Shown here: in pieces, positions 1 to 8,730 of the stretch
Layout of the letters: each line of letters begins with the position of its first letter
How positions within the stretch are numbered: the stretch's first letter is position 1
DNA from: Flavobacteriaceae bacterium
Lineage (GTDB): Bacteria > Bacteroidota > Bacteroidia > Flavobacteriales > Flavobacteriaceae
Direction of reading: 5' to 3'
Length of the DNA: 46,353 nt
Assembly: GCA_024643425.1 (NCBI GenBank)
Contig: JAHEMY010000007.1
Span: forward strand, 1-46,353
Translations under genes and position numbers: made by a program
The notes under the pieces: model-generated
Databases searched by the model: none
What the model saw: only the letters and a program-made list of their open reading frames with translations
Told to the model about the DNA's origin: nothing

Positions 1-3000
1 GGTATCTCTATGTAGTTTTATTCTTTTTCACGGTGTTGGGTCAAGCCCAGGATACCCTATCTACCTACCGCGTTAAAAAATTAGCTGTTCGCGACACCCT
101 GCAGGTAGATTCCTTAAGCATAAATCCTTCTCGTTTTGAACTGCTAAATGCTGCCGGAATCGCAATCGATTCGAGTCTTTACAAAGTAGATTTCGCCAAT
201 GGAACTGTGGTCTTATCCGAATCCCTTCAACGAGATAACGATTCCCTTACCGTGCAGTATTTGCGTTATCCCTTATTTATGACCAAAAAGTATTATCAGC
301 TCGATCCTAAGATCATTGTTGAGAACTCCGGGGATATTGAAAAACTCTATGCGTTGGAGCGTAGCAATTTCCAAAAAAGTACTACTCCTTTTGAAGGCCT
401 AAACACTTTAGGAAGTATCACCCGTGGCATTACCGTGGGTAATAACCAAAACGCAGTAGTGAATAGCGAACTCGACCTTCAAATCACCGGGAAGCTAAGT
501 GAAAAGGTCTCTATCCGAGCTTCCTTGCAAGATGCCAATATCCCCACCCAAGAAGGGGGCTATTCTCAAAGTTTGGACGAATTTGATCAGATCTTTATTG
601 AATTGTTTGGCGACCAGTGGAACATTCGTGCCGGGGATGTAGACCTGCAAAATGCACAGAGCTACTTTGGTCGCTTCACTAAAAAGATCCAAGGAATTTC
701 CCTGGGTGGAAATTTAAAGCACTCGGATGGTTCTCAAAGTTCCGCATTTTTGGCCGCGGGATTGGTTCGCGGTGTCTTTCAAAGGAGTCAGTTTGTGGGT
801 CAGGAAGGAAATCAGGGCCCCTACAAATTAGTGGGGCCCAATGGGGAATTATTTATTCTAATTGTTTCCGGAAGTGAGCGCGTATTTGTAAATGGCTTGT
901 TGCTGAATCGCGGTGAAGCTGCCGATTATGTAATCGATTACAACGCGGGTGAAATTAGGTTCAATCCTACCTTCCCTATTACAGCGAACATGCGTATTAC
1001 TGTGGAATACCAATTCACCGAACGCAGCTATACCCGCTTTATTGGGTATGGCGGTGGAAACTATGAAAGTGAAACCTTAAAATTAGGCGCTTATGTTTAT
1101 TCTGAAAGTGATGCCAAAAACCAGCCACTTCAGCAAAACTTAACCGAAGAACAAGTCGCCATTCTACAAGATGCAGGAGACAACAACGACCTGATGAATG
1201 CTCCTTCTGCCGTCTTGGACACCTATTCGGAAAACAAAATACTCTATCGGAAAGAGGTGATCAATGGGGAAGATATCTATATCTTTTCCAACGACCCCGA
1301 AGATGAATTGTACAATGTGCGCTTTACATTGGTGGGCGATGCTATGGGCGATTACATGATAAGCAGCGACAGCGCCATCAGTCGTATTTTTGAATACGTG
1401 GCTCCCATCAATGGCGTTCCGCAGGGTAACTATGCTCCGATTGTGCGATTGAATGCTCCCGAAAAACTTCAAATAGCCGGTTTGAATGGAAGTTATCAGC
1501 CTAGTGAAAAGACCCAGATCGATTTTGAAGTGGCGGGAAGCGTAAACGACCTGAATCAGTTTTCGAACATCGATAATAACGATAACGAAGGGTTTGCTGG
1601 ACGATTGGCAGCAAGACAAACTTTGCTAAAAACCAAAGATACCTTAACCCTCGTTGGCTATACAAGTCTTGACCACATCAACGAAGATTTCCGCACTGTT
1701 GAGCGTTTGTACAACATCGAATTCAATCGCGACTGGAACCTTGAAATGCCCATGGGAGACCAGAATTTTGTCACCCTTGGAACCGAAATAGCCCATCCTA
1801 CCTACGGACAGGGGAAATATGAGTTTCAGCATTTAAACTATTCGGAGAATTTCACCGGAAATCGCCATGGATGGGAAGGACAGTTTAAATACAAGAATCT
1901 TGGGATTAGCTCGGTTGGTAATTTCTTAACCAGCGAAAGTGATGTAACCGATACTAAATTCACGCGTTCATATAATCGCATCACTTACTCCTTTCCCAAG
2001 AATTGGGTGGGTGCTAAGTTGCATTTAGAGGACAATAAAGCGACGGTGATTGCCAATGACAGCTTAACGCCGTTGAGCCAGCGGTTCCATCAATATGAAG
2101 TGTTTACCGGCTATGGAGATAGTACGCAAGTGTATGGTGAAGTTGGGTTTCGTTATCGTGTAAACGATAGTGTTCGAAACAATCGGTTGAATAAGGTGAA
2201 TACCTCCAAGGATTATTTTCTTAAATCGAAATTGATTAATAACCAGAACACACAAGTATCCTTATTTGCCAATTACCGTGAATTAAAATATGAAGATGCA
2301 GAACAAGAGGACGAAAAGAATCTCAACACCCGATTGCTCTATAACCAATCGCTTTGGCGGGGCATGGTACGATGGAATACGGCCATTGAAACCAACAACG
2401 GAGTTTTGCCACAGCAAGAATTTACCTACGTAAAAGTCGACCAAGGGCAGGGGGTTTATACATGGATCGATTACAACAACAACGGTATCCAAGAGTTGGA
2501 TGAGTTTGAGGTGGCACAATTTCAAGATCAGGCCGAATATGTGCGTGTGCTATTGCCCAATCAGGTATTTGTGAAAATACGAAACAATAAATTCAGTCAG
2601 ATACTCACATTAAACCCTCAAAATTGGAGCGAAGCCACCGGATTTAAAAAAGTACTCTCTAAGTTCTACAACCAGACGTCGTTTGTGATTGACCGAAAAA
2701 TTCGTCGCGACAATAACTTAAACAGTCTAAACCCCTTCGAAAGTGGTGGTGACGATGAACTTGGTTTAAATTTAAATTTTAAGAATGCTCTTTTCTTTAA
2801 TCGAGGAAAGCAGCGCTACACGACGAGCTATACTTATGTGTCGAGCAAGAGCAACAATCTAATTTCGTTAGGCCTTCAAGAAAATAAGCTAGAGAGTCAT
2901 CAGGTAAATTTCGCCCATTCGTTCGAAGAGCTATGGTTATTGAACTTAAAAGGGAGCGTGGGCATTAATGAAAGCACTTCAGAGAACTTTGCCATTCGGA

Positions 3001-3410
3001 ACTTTGCATTGGATAATTATTTGCTGAACCCCAAGTTATCCTATTTACTAAACCAGCAAACGCGATTTGATGTATTTTATCAATTTATGAATGAAGAAAA
3101 TGGGTTGGGCGAGATGGAAGTTTTAGACCAGCAGAAAGTAGGTTTTTCGTTTGCCTATAACAATGTTGAAAAAATATCGGTTTCAGGAGAGTTCAGTTAC
3201 ATCGAAAACACCTTTGAAGGAAGTCCTTTTTCACCGGTAGCCTATACGATGCTAGAAGGCTTACAGCCGGGAACCAATTTTACTTGGAATGTCTTATTTC
3301 AGAAACGAATTACGAAGTACTTGGATGTTAACTTATCCTACTTCGGAAGGAAGAGTGAATCGAGCAAAACCATTCATACCGGAACTATCCAGCTTCGTGC
3401 TTTCTTTTAA
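1..3410 (+). CDS. Large outer-membrane protein, SprA N-terminal-like (5' end outside window)
   Basis: The reading frame is open to the left edge (first whole codon at base 3), and the residues before the GTG at 33 form a hydrophobic stretch ending in GQAQ, like the end of a signal peptide. The start is therefore upstream and the visible part is more than 1,130 residues. Residues about 110-240 (counted from the GTG) carry a pattern close to the N-terminal region of SprA, the T9SS outer-membrane translocon: GSITRGITVGNNQ, then a strand-rich segment with LQDANIP and FDQIFIELFG, then RAGDVDL. The rest is rich in alternating aromatic strands typical of a beta-barrel and ends in an aromatic residue (AFF). 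It is far shorter than SprA (over 2,300 residues), so it is probably a related barrel and not SprA itself. Function is not known to me. Family resemblance is from memory. Confidence 0.75.
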   Translation, partial: YLYVVLFFFTVLGQAQDTLSTYRVKKLAVRDTLQVDSLSINPSRFELLNAAGIAIDSSLYKVDFANGTVVLSESLQRDNDSLTVQYLRYPLFMTKKYYQLDPKIIVENSGDIEKLYALERSNFQKSTTPFEGLNTLGSITRGITVGNNQNAVVNSELDLQITGKLSEKVSIRASLQDANIPTQEGGYSQSLDEFDQIFIELFGDQWNIRAGDVDLQNAQSYFGRFTKKIQGISLGGNLKHSDGSQSSAFLAAGLVRGVFQRSQFVGQEGNQGPYKLVGPNGELFILIVSGSERVFVNGLLLNRGEAADYVIDYNAGEIRFNPTFPITANMRITVEYQFTERSYTRFIGYGGGNYESETLKLGAYVYSESDAKNQPLQQNLTEEQVAILQDAGDNNDLMNAPSAVLDTYSENKILYRKEVINGEDIYIFSNDPEDELYNVRFTLVGDAMGDYMISSDSAISRIFEYVAPINGVPQGNYAPIVRLNAPEKLQIAGLNGSYQPSEKTQIDFEVAGSVNDLNQFSNIDNNDNEGFAGRLAARQTLLKTKDTLTLVGYTSLDHINEDFRTVERLYNIEFNRDWNLEMPMGDQNFVTLGTEIAHPTYGQGKYEFQHLNYSENFTGNRHGWEGQFKYKNLGISSVGNFLTSESDVTDTKFTRSYNRITYSFPKNWVGAKLHLEDNKATVIANDSLTPLSQRFHQYEVFTGYGDSTQVYGEVGFRYRVNDSVRNNRLNKVNTSKDYFLKSKLINNQNTQVSLFANYRELKYEDAEQEDEKNLNTRLLYNQSLWRGMVRWNTAIETNNGVLPQQEFTYVKVDQGQGVYTWIDYNNNGIQELDEFEVAQFQDQAEYVRVLLPNQVFVKIRNNKFSQILTLNPQNWSEATGFKKVLSKFYNQTSFVIDRKIRRDNNLNSLNPFESGGDDELGLNLNFKNALFFNRGKQRYTTSYTYVSSKSNNLISLGLQENKLESHQVNFAHSFEELWLLNLKGSVGINESTSENFAIRNFALDNYLLNPKLSYLLNQQTRFDVFYQFMNEENGLGEMEVLDQQKVGFSFAYNNVEKISVSGEFSYIENTFEGSPFSPVAYTMLEGLQPGTNFTWNVLFQKRITKYLDVNLSYFGRKSESSKTIHTGTIQLRAFF

Positions 3411-3501
3411 ATAATAGTAAGTACTAGTCAATTAGAATATTGAAATAGCTCAATTTATTCACAATTGTAGTACTTTCATAACATCAACTAATACTGTTTT
3501 T

Positions 3502-3849
3502 ATGAAATCAATTGTATTCCTATCTGCTCTTTTGATGGCAGTTTCGTGTTCAACTTCAAAATCAGCAGGAAATCAGTCCTCAATGCAAAATATGGAAGAA
3601 GAGAAAAAGATGTTGGCCGAAGGATATTTAAAGGGAACCATAATAGTGTATTCTTCGGAAGGTAATTGTCCTTATGTCATAGAGGTAGCAGCAGCTAATC
3701 CCTATTATTTCGATCCGGTAAATTTGGATGAAGCTTTTAAAATGGACGGCGAGAAAATATGGTTTAAGTACAACGGCTTAGGCATGATGAATCGCTGTGA
3801 GAAAGCGGTTCCTGTTAGCTTAAGTGATATAAAAAAAAGAGCGGAGTAA
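3502..3849 (+). CDS. Small lipoprotein, unknown function
   Basis: This 115-residue protein begins with a lipoprotein signal peptide, with the lipobox around MAVSC (Cys 16), so it should be lipidated and carried to the outer membrane or periplasm. The mature part is short and has two cysteines (NCPYV and NRCEKA) that could form a disulphide. Its strand-rich pattern (GTIIVYSS, YVIEV, IWFKYN) would fit a small beta-barrel fold, but I do not recognise a named domain. The stop codon lies in the loop of a strong hairpin that also serves the convergent glyS gene. Possible promoter signals upstream are weak. The function is unknown. Confidence 0.75.
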   Translation: MKSIVFLSALLMAVSCSTSKSAGNQSSMQNMEEEKKMLAEGYLKGTIIVYSSEGNCPYVIEVAAANPYYFDPVNLDEAFKMDGEKIWFKYNGLGMMNRCEKAVPVSLSDIKKRAE

Positions 3850-3861
3850 CCTCCGCTCTTT
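3836..3861. terminator. Bidirectional terminator between the lipoprotein gene and glyS
   Basis: An 11-bp perfect stem (3836-3846 with 3851-3861) encloses a 4-nt loop, with an A run on the left and a short T run on the right, so it can terminate transcription from both sides. The TAA stop of the rightward gene is inside the loop and the glyS stop is 2 nt beyond the stem, so the structure overlaps the 3' coding end of the lipoprotein gene. Confidence 0.85.
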
Positions 3862-3862
3862 C

Positions 3863-5398
3863 TTAAGATAACCAATTTTTATACGAAATACTGTCTTTCA
3901 TTTTTTCAGAGAGCTCGGAAATGTGAACTCTTTCCTGCTCCATGGTATCTCTGTTTCTTAGTGTTACGGTATTGTCTTCTTTGGTCTGATGGTCTACCGT
4001 GATACAATAAGGAGTGCCGGCAGCATCTTGACGGCGATACCTACGTCCTACCGCATCCTTCTCGTCGTAAATTACGTTGTAGTCCCATTGTAAGTCTTGA
4101 ATAATTTTATGTGCGATTTCGGGCAAGCCGTCTTTTTTAAGCAAAGGAAGCACGGCAGCTTTCACAGGAGCCAAAATAAAGGGCAATTTTAATACCGTGC
4201 GTTCGCTTCCATCTTCCAAGGTTTCATCTTTCAATGAATGACTTAGAACGGCCAAGAACATACGATCCAGGCCAATGGAGGTTTCAACCACATAAGGCAC
4301 ATAACTTTCATTTAATTCAGGATCGAAGAATTGAAGTTTCTTTCCGGAGAACTTCTCATGCTGACTCAAATCGAAATCGGTTCTGGAGTGGATCCCTTCC
4401 AACTCTTTGAATCCAAATGGGAAGTTGAATTCGATATCGGCAGCAGCGTTGGCGTAGTGTGCCAATTTCTCATGATCGTGAAAACGGTAGTTCTCAGCAC
4501 CCATTCCCAGTGACAAGTGCCAATTTAAGCGAGTTTCTTTCCAGTATTCATACCATTTCATTTCTTCTCCCGGACGAACAAAAAATTGCATTTCCATTTG
4601 TTCGAATTCACGCATACGGAAGATAAACTGACGTGCTACAATTTCGTTTCGGAAGGCCTTTCCTGTTTGTGCGATTCCGAAAGGAATCTTCATCCGCCCG
4701 GTTTTTTGCACATTTAGAAAGTTTACAAAAATTCCTTGCGCCGTTTCGGGACGTAAATATAGATCGGTGGCACTATCTGCCGAAGCACCTAATTTGGTGC
4801 CGAACATTAAATTAAACTGACGAACATCGGTCCAGTTTCTTGAACCTGTATCTGGATCGGCAATTTCCAATTCTTCAATTAAAGCTTTCACTCCACTTAG
4901 GTCCTCCGCTTCAAGCAAACGAGCCATACGGTCTAGAATTTCCTGCTTTTCGCTTCGATAGCGCAGGACGCGTTCGTTGGTAGTGACAAATTGTGCTTCA
5001 TCAAAACTGTCACCAAATCGTTTTTGAGCCTTAGCGATTTCCTTTTGTGCTTTTAGTTCAAGCTTTTCAGCATGGTCTTCAATCAATACATCGGCGCGAA
5101 AACGCTTCTTAGAATCTTTATTGTCAATAAGAGGGTCGTTAAAGGCATCTACGTGACCGGAGGCTTTCCAGGTTGTGGGATGCATAAGGATTGCCGCATC
5201 GATCCCGACGATATTCTGGTGCATGTAAACCATACTGCGCCACCAATATTCGCGAATATTCTTTTTTAGTTCCACCCCGTTCTGAGCATAGTCGTACACT
5301 GCACTCAGTCCATCGTAAATTTCACTTGAACCGAAGATGTACCCGTACTCCTTCGAATGTGATATTACTTTTTTGAAAAAATCTTCATTGTTTGCCAT
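3863..5398 (-). CDS. glyS: Glycyl-tRNA synthetase (alpha2 type)
   Basis: This 511-residue class II aminoacyl-tRNA synthetase charges tRNA-Gly with glycine in the cytoplasm. The catalytic motifs are visible: LRPETAQGIF at 225-234, motif 2 around FRNE (249-252) to RMREFEQ, and motif 3 GLDRMFLAVL at 376-385. An insertion at about 105-200 is rich in charged helix. Length fits the eukaryote-like homodimeric form used by many bacteria, not the two-gene alpha/beta form. The start at ATG 5398 gives the expected N-terminus. A TATTTTTG box ends only 4 nt before this ATG, so the transcript may be leaderless. The 3' end shares a terminator with the convergent lipoprotein gene. Confidence 0.96.
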   Translation of the reverse strand: MANNEDFFKKVISHSKEYGYIFGSSEIYDGLSAVYDYAQNGVELKKNIREYWWRSMVYMHQNIVGIDAAILMHPTTWKASGHVDAFNDPLIDNKDSKKRFRADVLIEDHAEKLELKAQKEIAKAQKRFGDSFDEAQFVTTNERVLRYRSEKQEILDRMARLLEAEDLSGVKALIEELEIADPDTGSRNWTDVRQFNLMFGTKLGASADSATDLYLRPETAQGIFVNFLNVQKTGRMKIPFGIAQTGKAFRNEIVARQFIFRMREFEQMEMQFFVRPGEEMKWYEYWKETRLNWHLSLGMGAENYRFHDHEKLAHYANAAADIEFNFPFGFKELEGIHSRTDFDLSQHEKFSGKKLQFFDPELNESYVPYVVETSIGLDRMFLAVLSHSLKDETLEDGSERTVLKLPFILAPVKAAVLPLLKKDGLPEIAHKIIQDLQWDYNVIYDEKDAVGRRYRRQDAAGTPYCITVDHQTKEDNTVTLRNRDTMEQERVHISELSEKMKDSISYKNWLS

Positions 5399-5402
5399 GG
5401 CG

Positions 5403-5410
5403 CAAAAATA
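5403..5410 (-). promoter_or_regulatory. glyS -7 box, adjacent to the start codon
   Basis: On the minus strand the sequence reads TATTTTTG, a full match to the Bacteroidota TAnnTTTG box, followed by 4 nt and the glyS ATG. No clear TTTG was seen about 20 nt upstream, where the terminator hairpin of the preceding gene lies. Transcription would start about at the ATG. Confidence 0.5.
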
Positions 5411-5412
5411 AA

Positions 5413-5442
5413 AAAACCGCTACGATAAGCAGTAGCGGTTTT
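5413..5442 (-). terminator. Terminator after the coiled-coil membrane protein gene
   Basis: An 11-bp perfect stem (5413-5423 with 5432-5442) and 8-nt loop. Read leftward it is followed by a T-rich tract (complement of 5404-5416) 50 nt after the stop at 5464. It lies just upstream of glyS, so glyS needs its own promoter. Confidence 0.85.
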
Positions 5443-5463
5443 GGTTTTTTTAAATGGGAAAGC

Positions 5464-6345
5464 TTACTTTAAATCCAAGCTGGTAGAAGCCACTAGTAAT
5501 GGCCCGTCAAATACATTGATTTGGTAGCGTCCGGATACTAAGTCGTCTTCTAGTGCATCGACTAAAACACATACGTCCAATTCTTCTTGTTCGTAGAATA
5601 CTTTGGTGGAAGCACTGTAATTTAGTGTTCCCGATTCGAACTGCATACTCGCTTTTTCTCCTAGCAGATTATTTTTAGGGTTGATAACCTGTACAAACAA
5701 TAATCGGTCGCCTTTTTCAGCCACAGTATTCGGAGTCAATGTAAAACAAGCACGCACTTTATCGGCTCTGCTCGCTCTTCGGGTATCGACTATTTTACCA
5801 CTATTACGCACAATAACTGCTTCACCGCGTAAATCGATTGCTCTTACCACCGATCCTTTTTTAATTGTTTCTGCCATAGAAAGGTTCTCTTGGCTTACAG
5901 AATCTACCACACGAATGGTTTCATCAATCATTGTTCTTGCGCTGTCTATTTCGATCGCAAGCATTTGGTTCGCATCGATCAAACTATCGGCACGAGCAAA
6001 CAACATTTTGCGTTCGTCTTTCAAGCGGTTAATTTCTGCTTTGTAACGCTTAATAAGAGCGACATTAGCTTCGGAATCTTTAACAGAATCTAAAAGAACT
6101 TCAATACGCTCTCTTGCAGCAAGCAGATCTTTATCTTTTAATTCGTTATCTTTAATAAGCTCATCGTATTCGACGATTAGTTCTTGTAAGTCGTTTTCAA
6201 TTTCGGCTTTCTGATTTTCAAGAGCAGTCACCGTATTCTTACTGTCGTTGTAAAGCGATACAGTATAAACTCCCAGCGCGATAAGCAATGCGGTAAGTAC
6301 ACCAATTAGCACTTTAAATTTCGTGCTGTTATTTTCGTTGTCCAT
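5464..6345 (-). CDS. Single-pass membrane protein with long coiled coil
   Basis: This 293-residue protein has a short cytoplasmic N-terminus, one hydrophobic helix at about 12-30, and a long predicted coiled coil at about 35-165 rich in E, K, L and D heptads. The C-terminal 120 residues are a compact strand-rich domain with two cysteines (RACFTL, DVCVLV). It would sit in the inner membrane with the coil and C-terminal domain in the periplasm. Proteins of this shape are common in Flavobacteriia and are sometimes mislabelled as chromosome-partitioning proteins because of the coil; nothing here supports that. It has its own promoter and terminator, so it is a single-gene unit. Confidence 0.8.
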   Translation of the reverse strand: MDNENNSTKFKVLIGVLTALLIALGVYTVSLYNDSKNTVTALENQKAEIENDLQELIVEYDELIKDNELKDKDLLAARERIEVLLDSVKDSEANVALIKRYKAEINRLKDERKMLFARADSLIDANQMLAIEIDSARTMIDETIRVVDSVSQENLSMAETIKKGSVVRAIDLRGEAVIVRNSGKIVDTRRASRADKVRACFTLTPNTVAEKGDRLLFVQVINPKNNLLGEKASMQFESGTLNYSASTKVFYEQEELDVCVLVDALEDDLVSGRYQINVFDGPLLVASTSLDLK

Positions 6346-6370
6346 AGTAAATGATGTTAGGTTAATAGAA

Positions 6371-6378
6371 CAAAGGTA
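6371..6378 (-). promoter_or_regulatory. -7 box of the coiled-coil membrane protein gene
   Basis: Minus-strand TACCTTTG matches TAnnTTTG exactly and ends 25 nt before the ATG at 6345. No clear -33 TTTG was found. Confidence 0.5.
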
Positions 6379-6429
6379 ATTAAAGGGAAATTGGTCTTGC
6401 GTTTATAAAATGGTAAAAATACTTAAATT

Positions 6430-7092
6430 ATGTTAAATATCTTCTTTCCAAGGCTTTGCAATGGTTGCCAAGGTCGACTCCTAAAACATGAAGAATTAAT
6501 CTGTACACGCTGTCGTCACGAACTTCCTTTGGCTTGTTTTCATAAATTCGATGATCCTTTTATGTTAAATTTGTTCTACGGACGCATTCCGGTGAATTAC
6601 GCTACTTCGTTGATACACTTTCAGAAAAAAGGAATTACCCAAGAACTTATGCATAACCTAAAATACAGGAAGCAAGAAGCCCTTTCTTCATTTTTTGGAA
6701 AGTGGTTGGGAGCCGATCTTTCAGAGCATTCAGGTTTTAGAAGTGTAGATCTTGTGGTTCCGGTTCCCTTGGACCGAAAAAAGCTCAAACAAAGAGGATA
6801 CAATCAAGTCTCGGGGTTTGGATCTGAGCTTGCCAAGGCCTTGCAGGTTCCCTTTCGTGAAGACGTATTAATTAAAGAAAGTGCTGCTACTTCCCAGGTA
6901 TTTAAGAAACGCGTTGGCCGTTTTGAATCGGATGCGTTGTTCAAGGTGCAAAACCAAAATGAATTGAACCAACGCCATGTACTTTTGGTCGACGATATTG
7001 TCACCACTGGTGCGACCCTCGAAAAATGTGCCCTAGAATTGCTAAAAGCAAAGGATGTCCAACTTAGTATTGCAACAATCGCCGTTGCATGA
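6430..7092 (+). CDS. comF: ComF-family phosphoribosyltransferase-like protein
   Basis: This 220-residue protein belongs to the ComF/GntX family, cytoplasmic proteins required for DNA uptake in naturally competent bacteria; the reaction is not firmly known. An N-terminal zinc-finger-like section has two CxxC pairs (CNGC and CTRC at about residues 10-28). The C-terminal domain has the phosphoribosyltransferase PRPP loop, VLLVDDIVTTGAT, at about 190-203, and the family segment VPVPL...RGYNQ at about 115-130. Length is typical. The next gene starts 24 bp downstream, but a promoter box lies between the two. Confidence 0.9.
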   Translation: MLNIFFPRLCNGCQGRLLKHEELICTRCRHELPLACFHKFDDPFMLNLFYGRIPVNYATSLIHFQKKGITQELMHNLKYRKQEALSSFFGKWLGADLSEHSGFRSVDLVVPVPLDRKKLKQRGYNQVSGFGSELAKALQVPFREDVLIKESAATSQVFKKRVGRFESDALFKVQNQNELNQRHVLLVDDIVTTGATLEKCALELLKAKDVQLSIATIAVA

Positions 7093-7103
7093 TAAACTTT
7101 ACT

Positions 7104-7111
7104 TATTTTTG
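7104..7111 (+). promoter_or_regulatory. -7 box directly before the 7117 gene
   Basis: TATTTTTG matches TAnnTTTG and is followed by 5 nt and the ATG at 7117. A TTG at 7085-7087, inside the end of comF, is 16 nt upstream. The start of transcription would fall at or next to the ATG, giving a leaderless message. Confidence 0.5.
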
Positions 7112-7116
7112 AGGCG

Positions 7117-8730
7117 ATGAAAAGAACAGCTATTCAATTCTTCGGTCTGTTGGTGTGCATCTTGTGTTTTTCACATTGTGCGAAGAAAGGAAGACCCACA
7201 GGGGGTCCCAAAGACACTATTCCACCGGTAATTTTGAAAAGCAATCCGGCTAATTTTACGACGCATTTTTCCGGGGATGAGATTAGGGTATATTTTGATG
7301 AATACATCAAGCTGAAGGACCTTCAACAAAACCTCATCGTTTCGCCTCCTTTAAAATATCAGCCTATCATTACGCCTTCCACCTCGGCCAAGGTGTTAAA
7401 AATTAAAATTCTCGACACTTTAAAAGAGAATACTACTTATGTTTTCAATTTTGGTTTAAGTGTAGTTGACAACAATGAGGGAAATGAATTTGAGTATTAC
7501 AAATATGTTTTTTCCACCGGAGACTATATCGATAGTTTGAATTTGAAAGGAGCAGTGAACGACTTACTCCTTCCTACCCAGGATAAGAAAATTACCGTGA
7601 TGCTTTATGAATGGAATGAAGCTTTTAACGATTCCATCGTATTTACTGAAAAGCCTACTTACATTACCACCACAAAAGCCAAAGATTCTTCCTATGAACT
7701 AAGCAATTTAAAAGAAGGCAACTACAAGCTTATGGCCCTTAAGGAAGAAATAAGTAATTACACCTTCCAACCCGCAAAAGATAAAATCGCCTTTTTGTCC
7801 GAACCCATCACTTTGCCAACCGACAGTTCGTTCACGCTTCATTTGTTTAAAGAGACGCCGGATTTTAAGATGACACGACCCAGTCATATCAGCAAGAATA
7901 AAATTGCCTTTGGTTTTGAAGGTCCGATTGATTCACTTGAGATTAAACCCTTATTTACTTTGCCAGAGGGGTTTGAATACAACATATTGAAAGATTCAAA
8001 ATCCGATTCATTGAATTTCTGGTTTAAACCGGCATTCGATATAGAAGTGACGGATACGCTACAATTTGAGGCCCACAATCGTGGACAACGGGACACCTTA
8101 TATGTAAAACTGCGGGATTTATTCGCAGATTCGTTGCAGGTGAATACGGTGGGAGGAACCTCTATTATTCCAAGGGACAGTGTTAAACTCCAGTTCAATA
8201 CACCCCTTACAGCAATCCAAGCTGAAAAGGTTCTTGTAATGGACAAGGACTCTGTTTCTGTTGTGCCGGAGGTCTTTCGCGATGAAGTTCGAAACCAAGC
8301 AATAATCCTATTTCCTAAAAAAGACGAAATGATTTATAGCATCGAAATATTGCCTGAGGCATTTACCGATTTCTATGAAAATACCAACGACACCCTAAAA
8401 TATACCTATCGTACAAAAGCAGTCTCCGATTATGGGACCTTAAATTTTACCTTGCAAGGTGTGAATAAGTTTCCCGTGATTATTGAATTAGTCGATGCAA
8501 ACTTAAAGGTCGCTGCCACCGAATATCTCACCGAAAATAAAGCCGTGTATTTTGACTACATCAATCCCGGATCCTATTATTTGCGGATTGTTTACGATGC
8601 TAACAAAAACAAAACATGGGATACCGGAAATTACCTAGAACAGCGACAGCCGGAATCGATTATTTATTACCCAAAAAAAATTGAAATTCGATCGAACTGG
8701 AGTTTGAATGAAAATTTTATTTTAAAGTAA
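7117..8730 (+). CDS. Ig-like domain (Big_5 type) lipoprotein
   Basis: A 537-residue exported protein. The lipobox is around CFSHC (Cys 21), followed by AKKGRPTGGPKDTIPP, a very recognisable N-terminus of a Bacteroidota lipoprotein family. The first domain, about residues 37-135, has the Big_5 pattern: P-rich entry, IRVYFDEYIKL, and YVFNFG...FSTGD near its end. The remainder is strand-rich, with a C-terminal LRIVYDANKNKTWDTGNY segment resembling other Bacteroidota lipoproteins. The role is unknown, presumably in the outer membrane envelope. Its last 14 bases overlap the 3' end of the convergent nitrilase gene, and no terminator hairpin is visible there. Confidence 0.85.
   Translation: MKRTAIQFFGLLVCILCFSHCAKKGRPTGGPKDTIPPVILKSNPANFTTHFSGDEIRVYFDEYIKLKDLQQNLIVSPPLKYQPIITPSTSAKVLKIKILDTLKENTTYVFNFGLSVVDNNEGNEFEYYKYVFSTGDYIDSLNLKGAVNDLLLPTQDKKITVMLYEWNEAFNDSIVFTEKPTYITTTKAKDSSYELSNLKEGNYKLMALKEEISNYTFQPAKDKIAFLSEPITLPTDSSFTLHLFKETPDFKMTRPSHISKNKIAFGFEGPIDSLEIKPLFTLPEGFEYNILKDSKSDSLNFWFKPAFDIEVTDTLQFEAHNRGQRDTLYVKLRDLFADSLQVNTVGGTSIIPRDSVKLQFNTPLTAIQAEKVLVMDKDSVSVVPEVFRDEVRNQAIILFPKKDEMIYSIEILPEAFTDFYENTNDTLKYTYRTKAVSDYGTLNFTLQGVNKFPVIIELVDANLKVAATEYLTENKAVYFDYINPGSYYLRIVYDANKNKTWDTGNYLEQRQPESIIYYPKKIEIRSNWSLNENFILK

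Noticed and set aside
1164-1619. Antisense 151-codon open frame inside the SprA-like gene
   Set aside because: It is wholly within a long, well-supported coding region on the other strand, has no homology I recognise and no promoter box.
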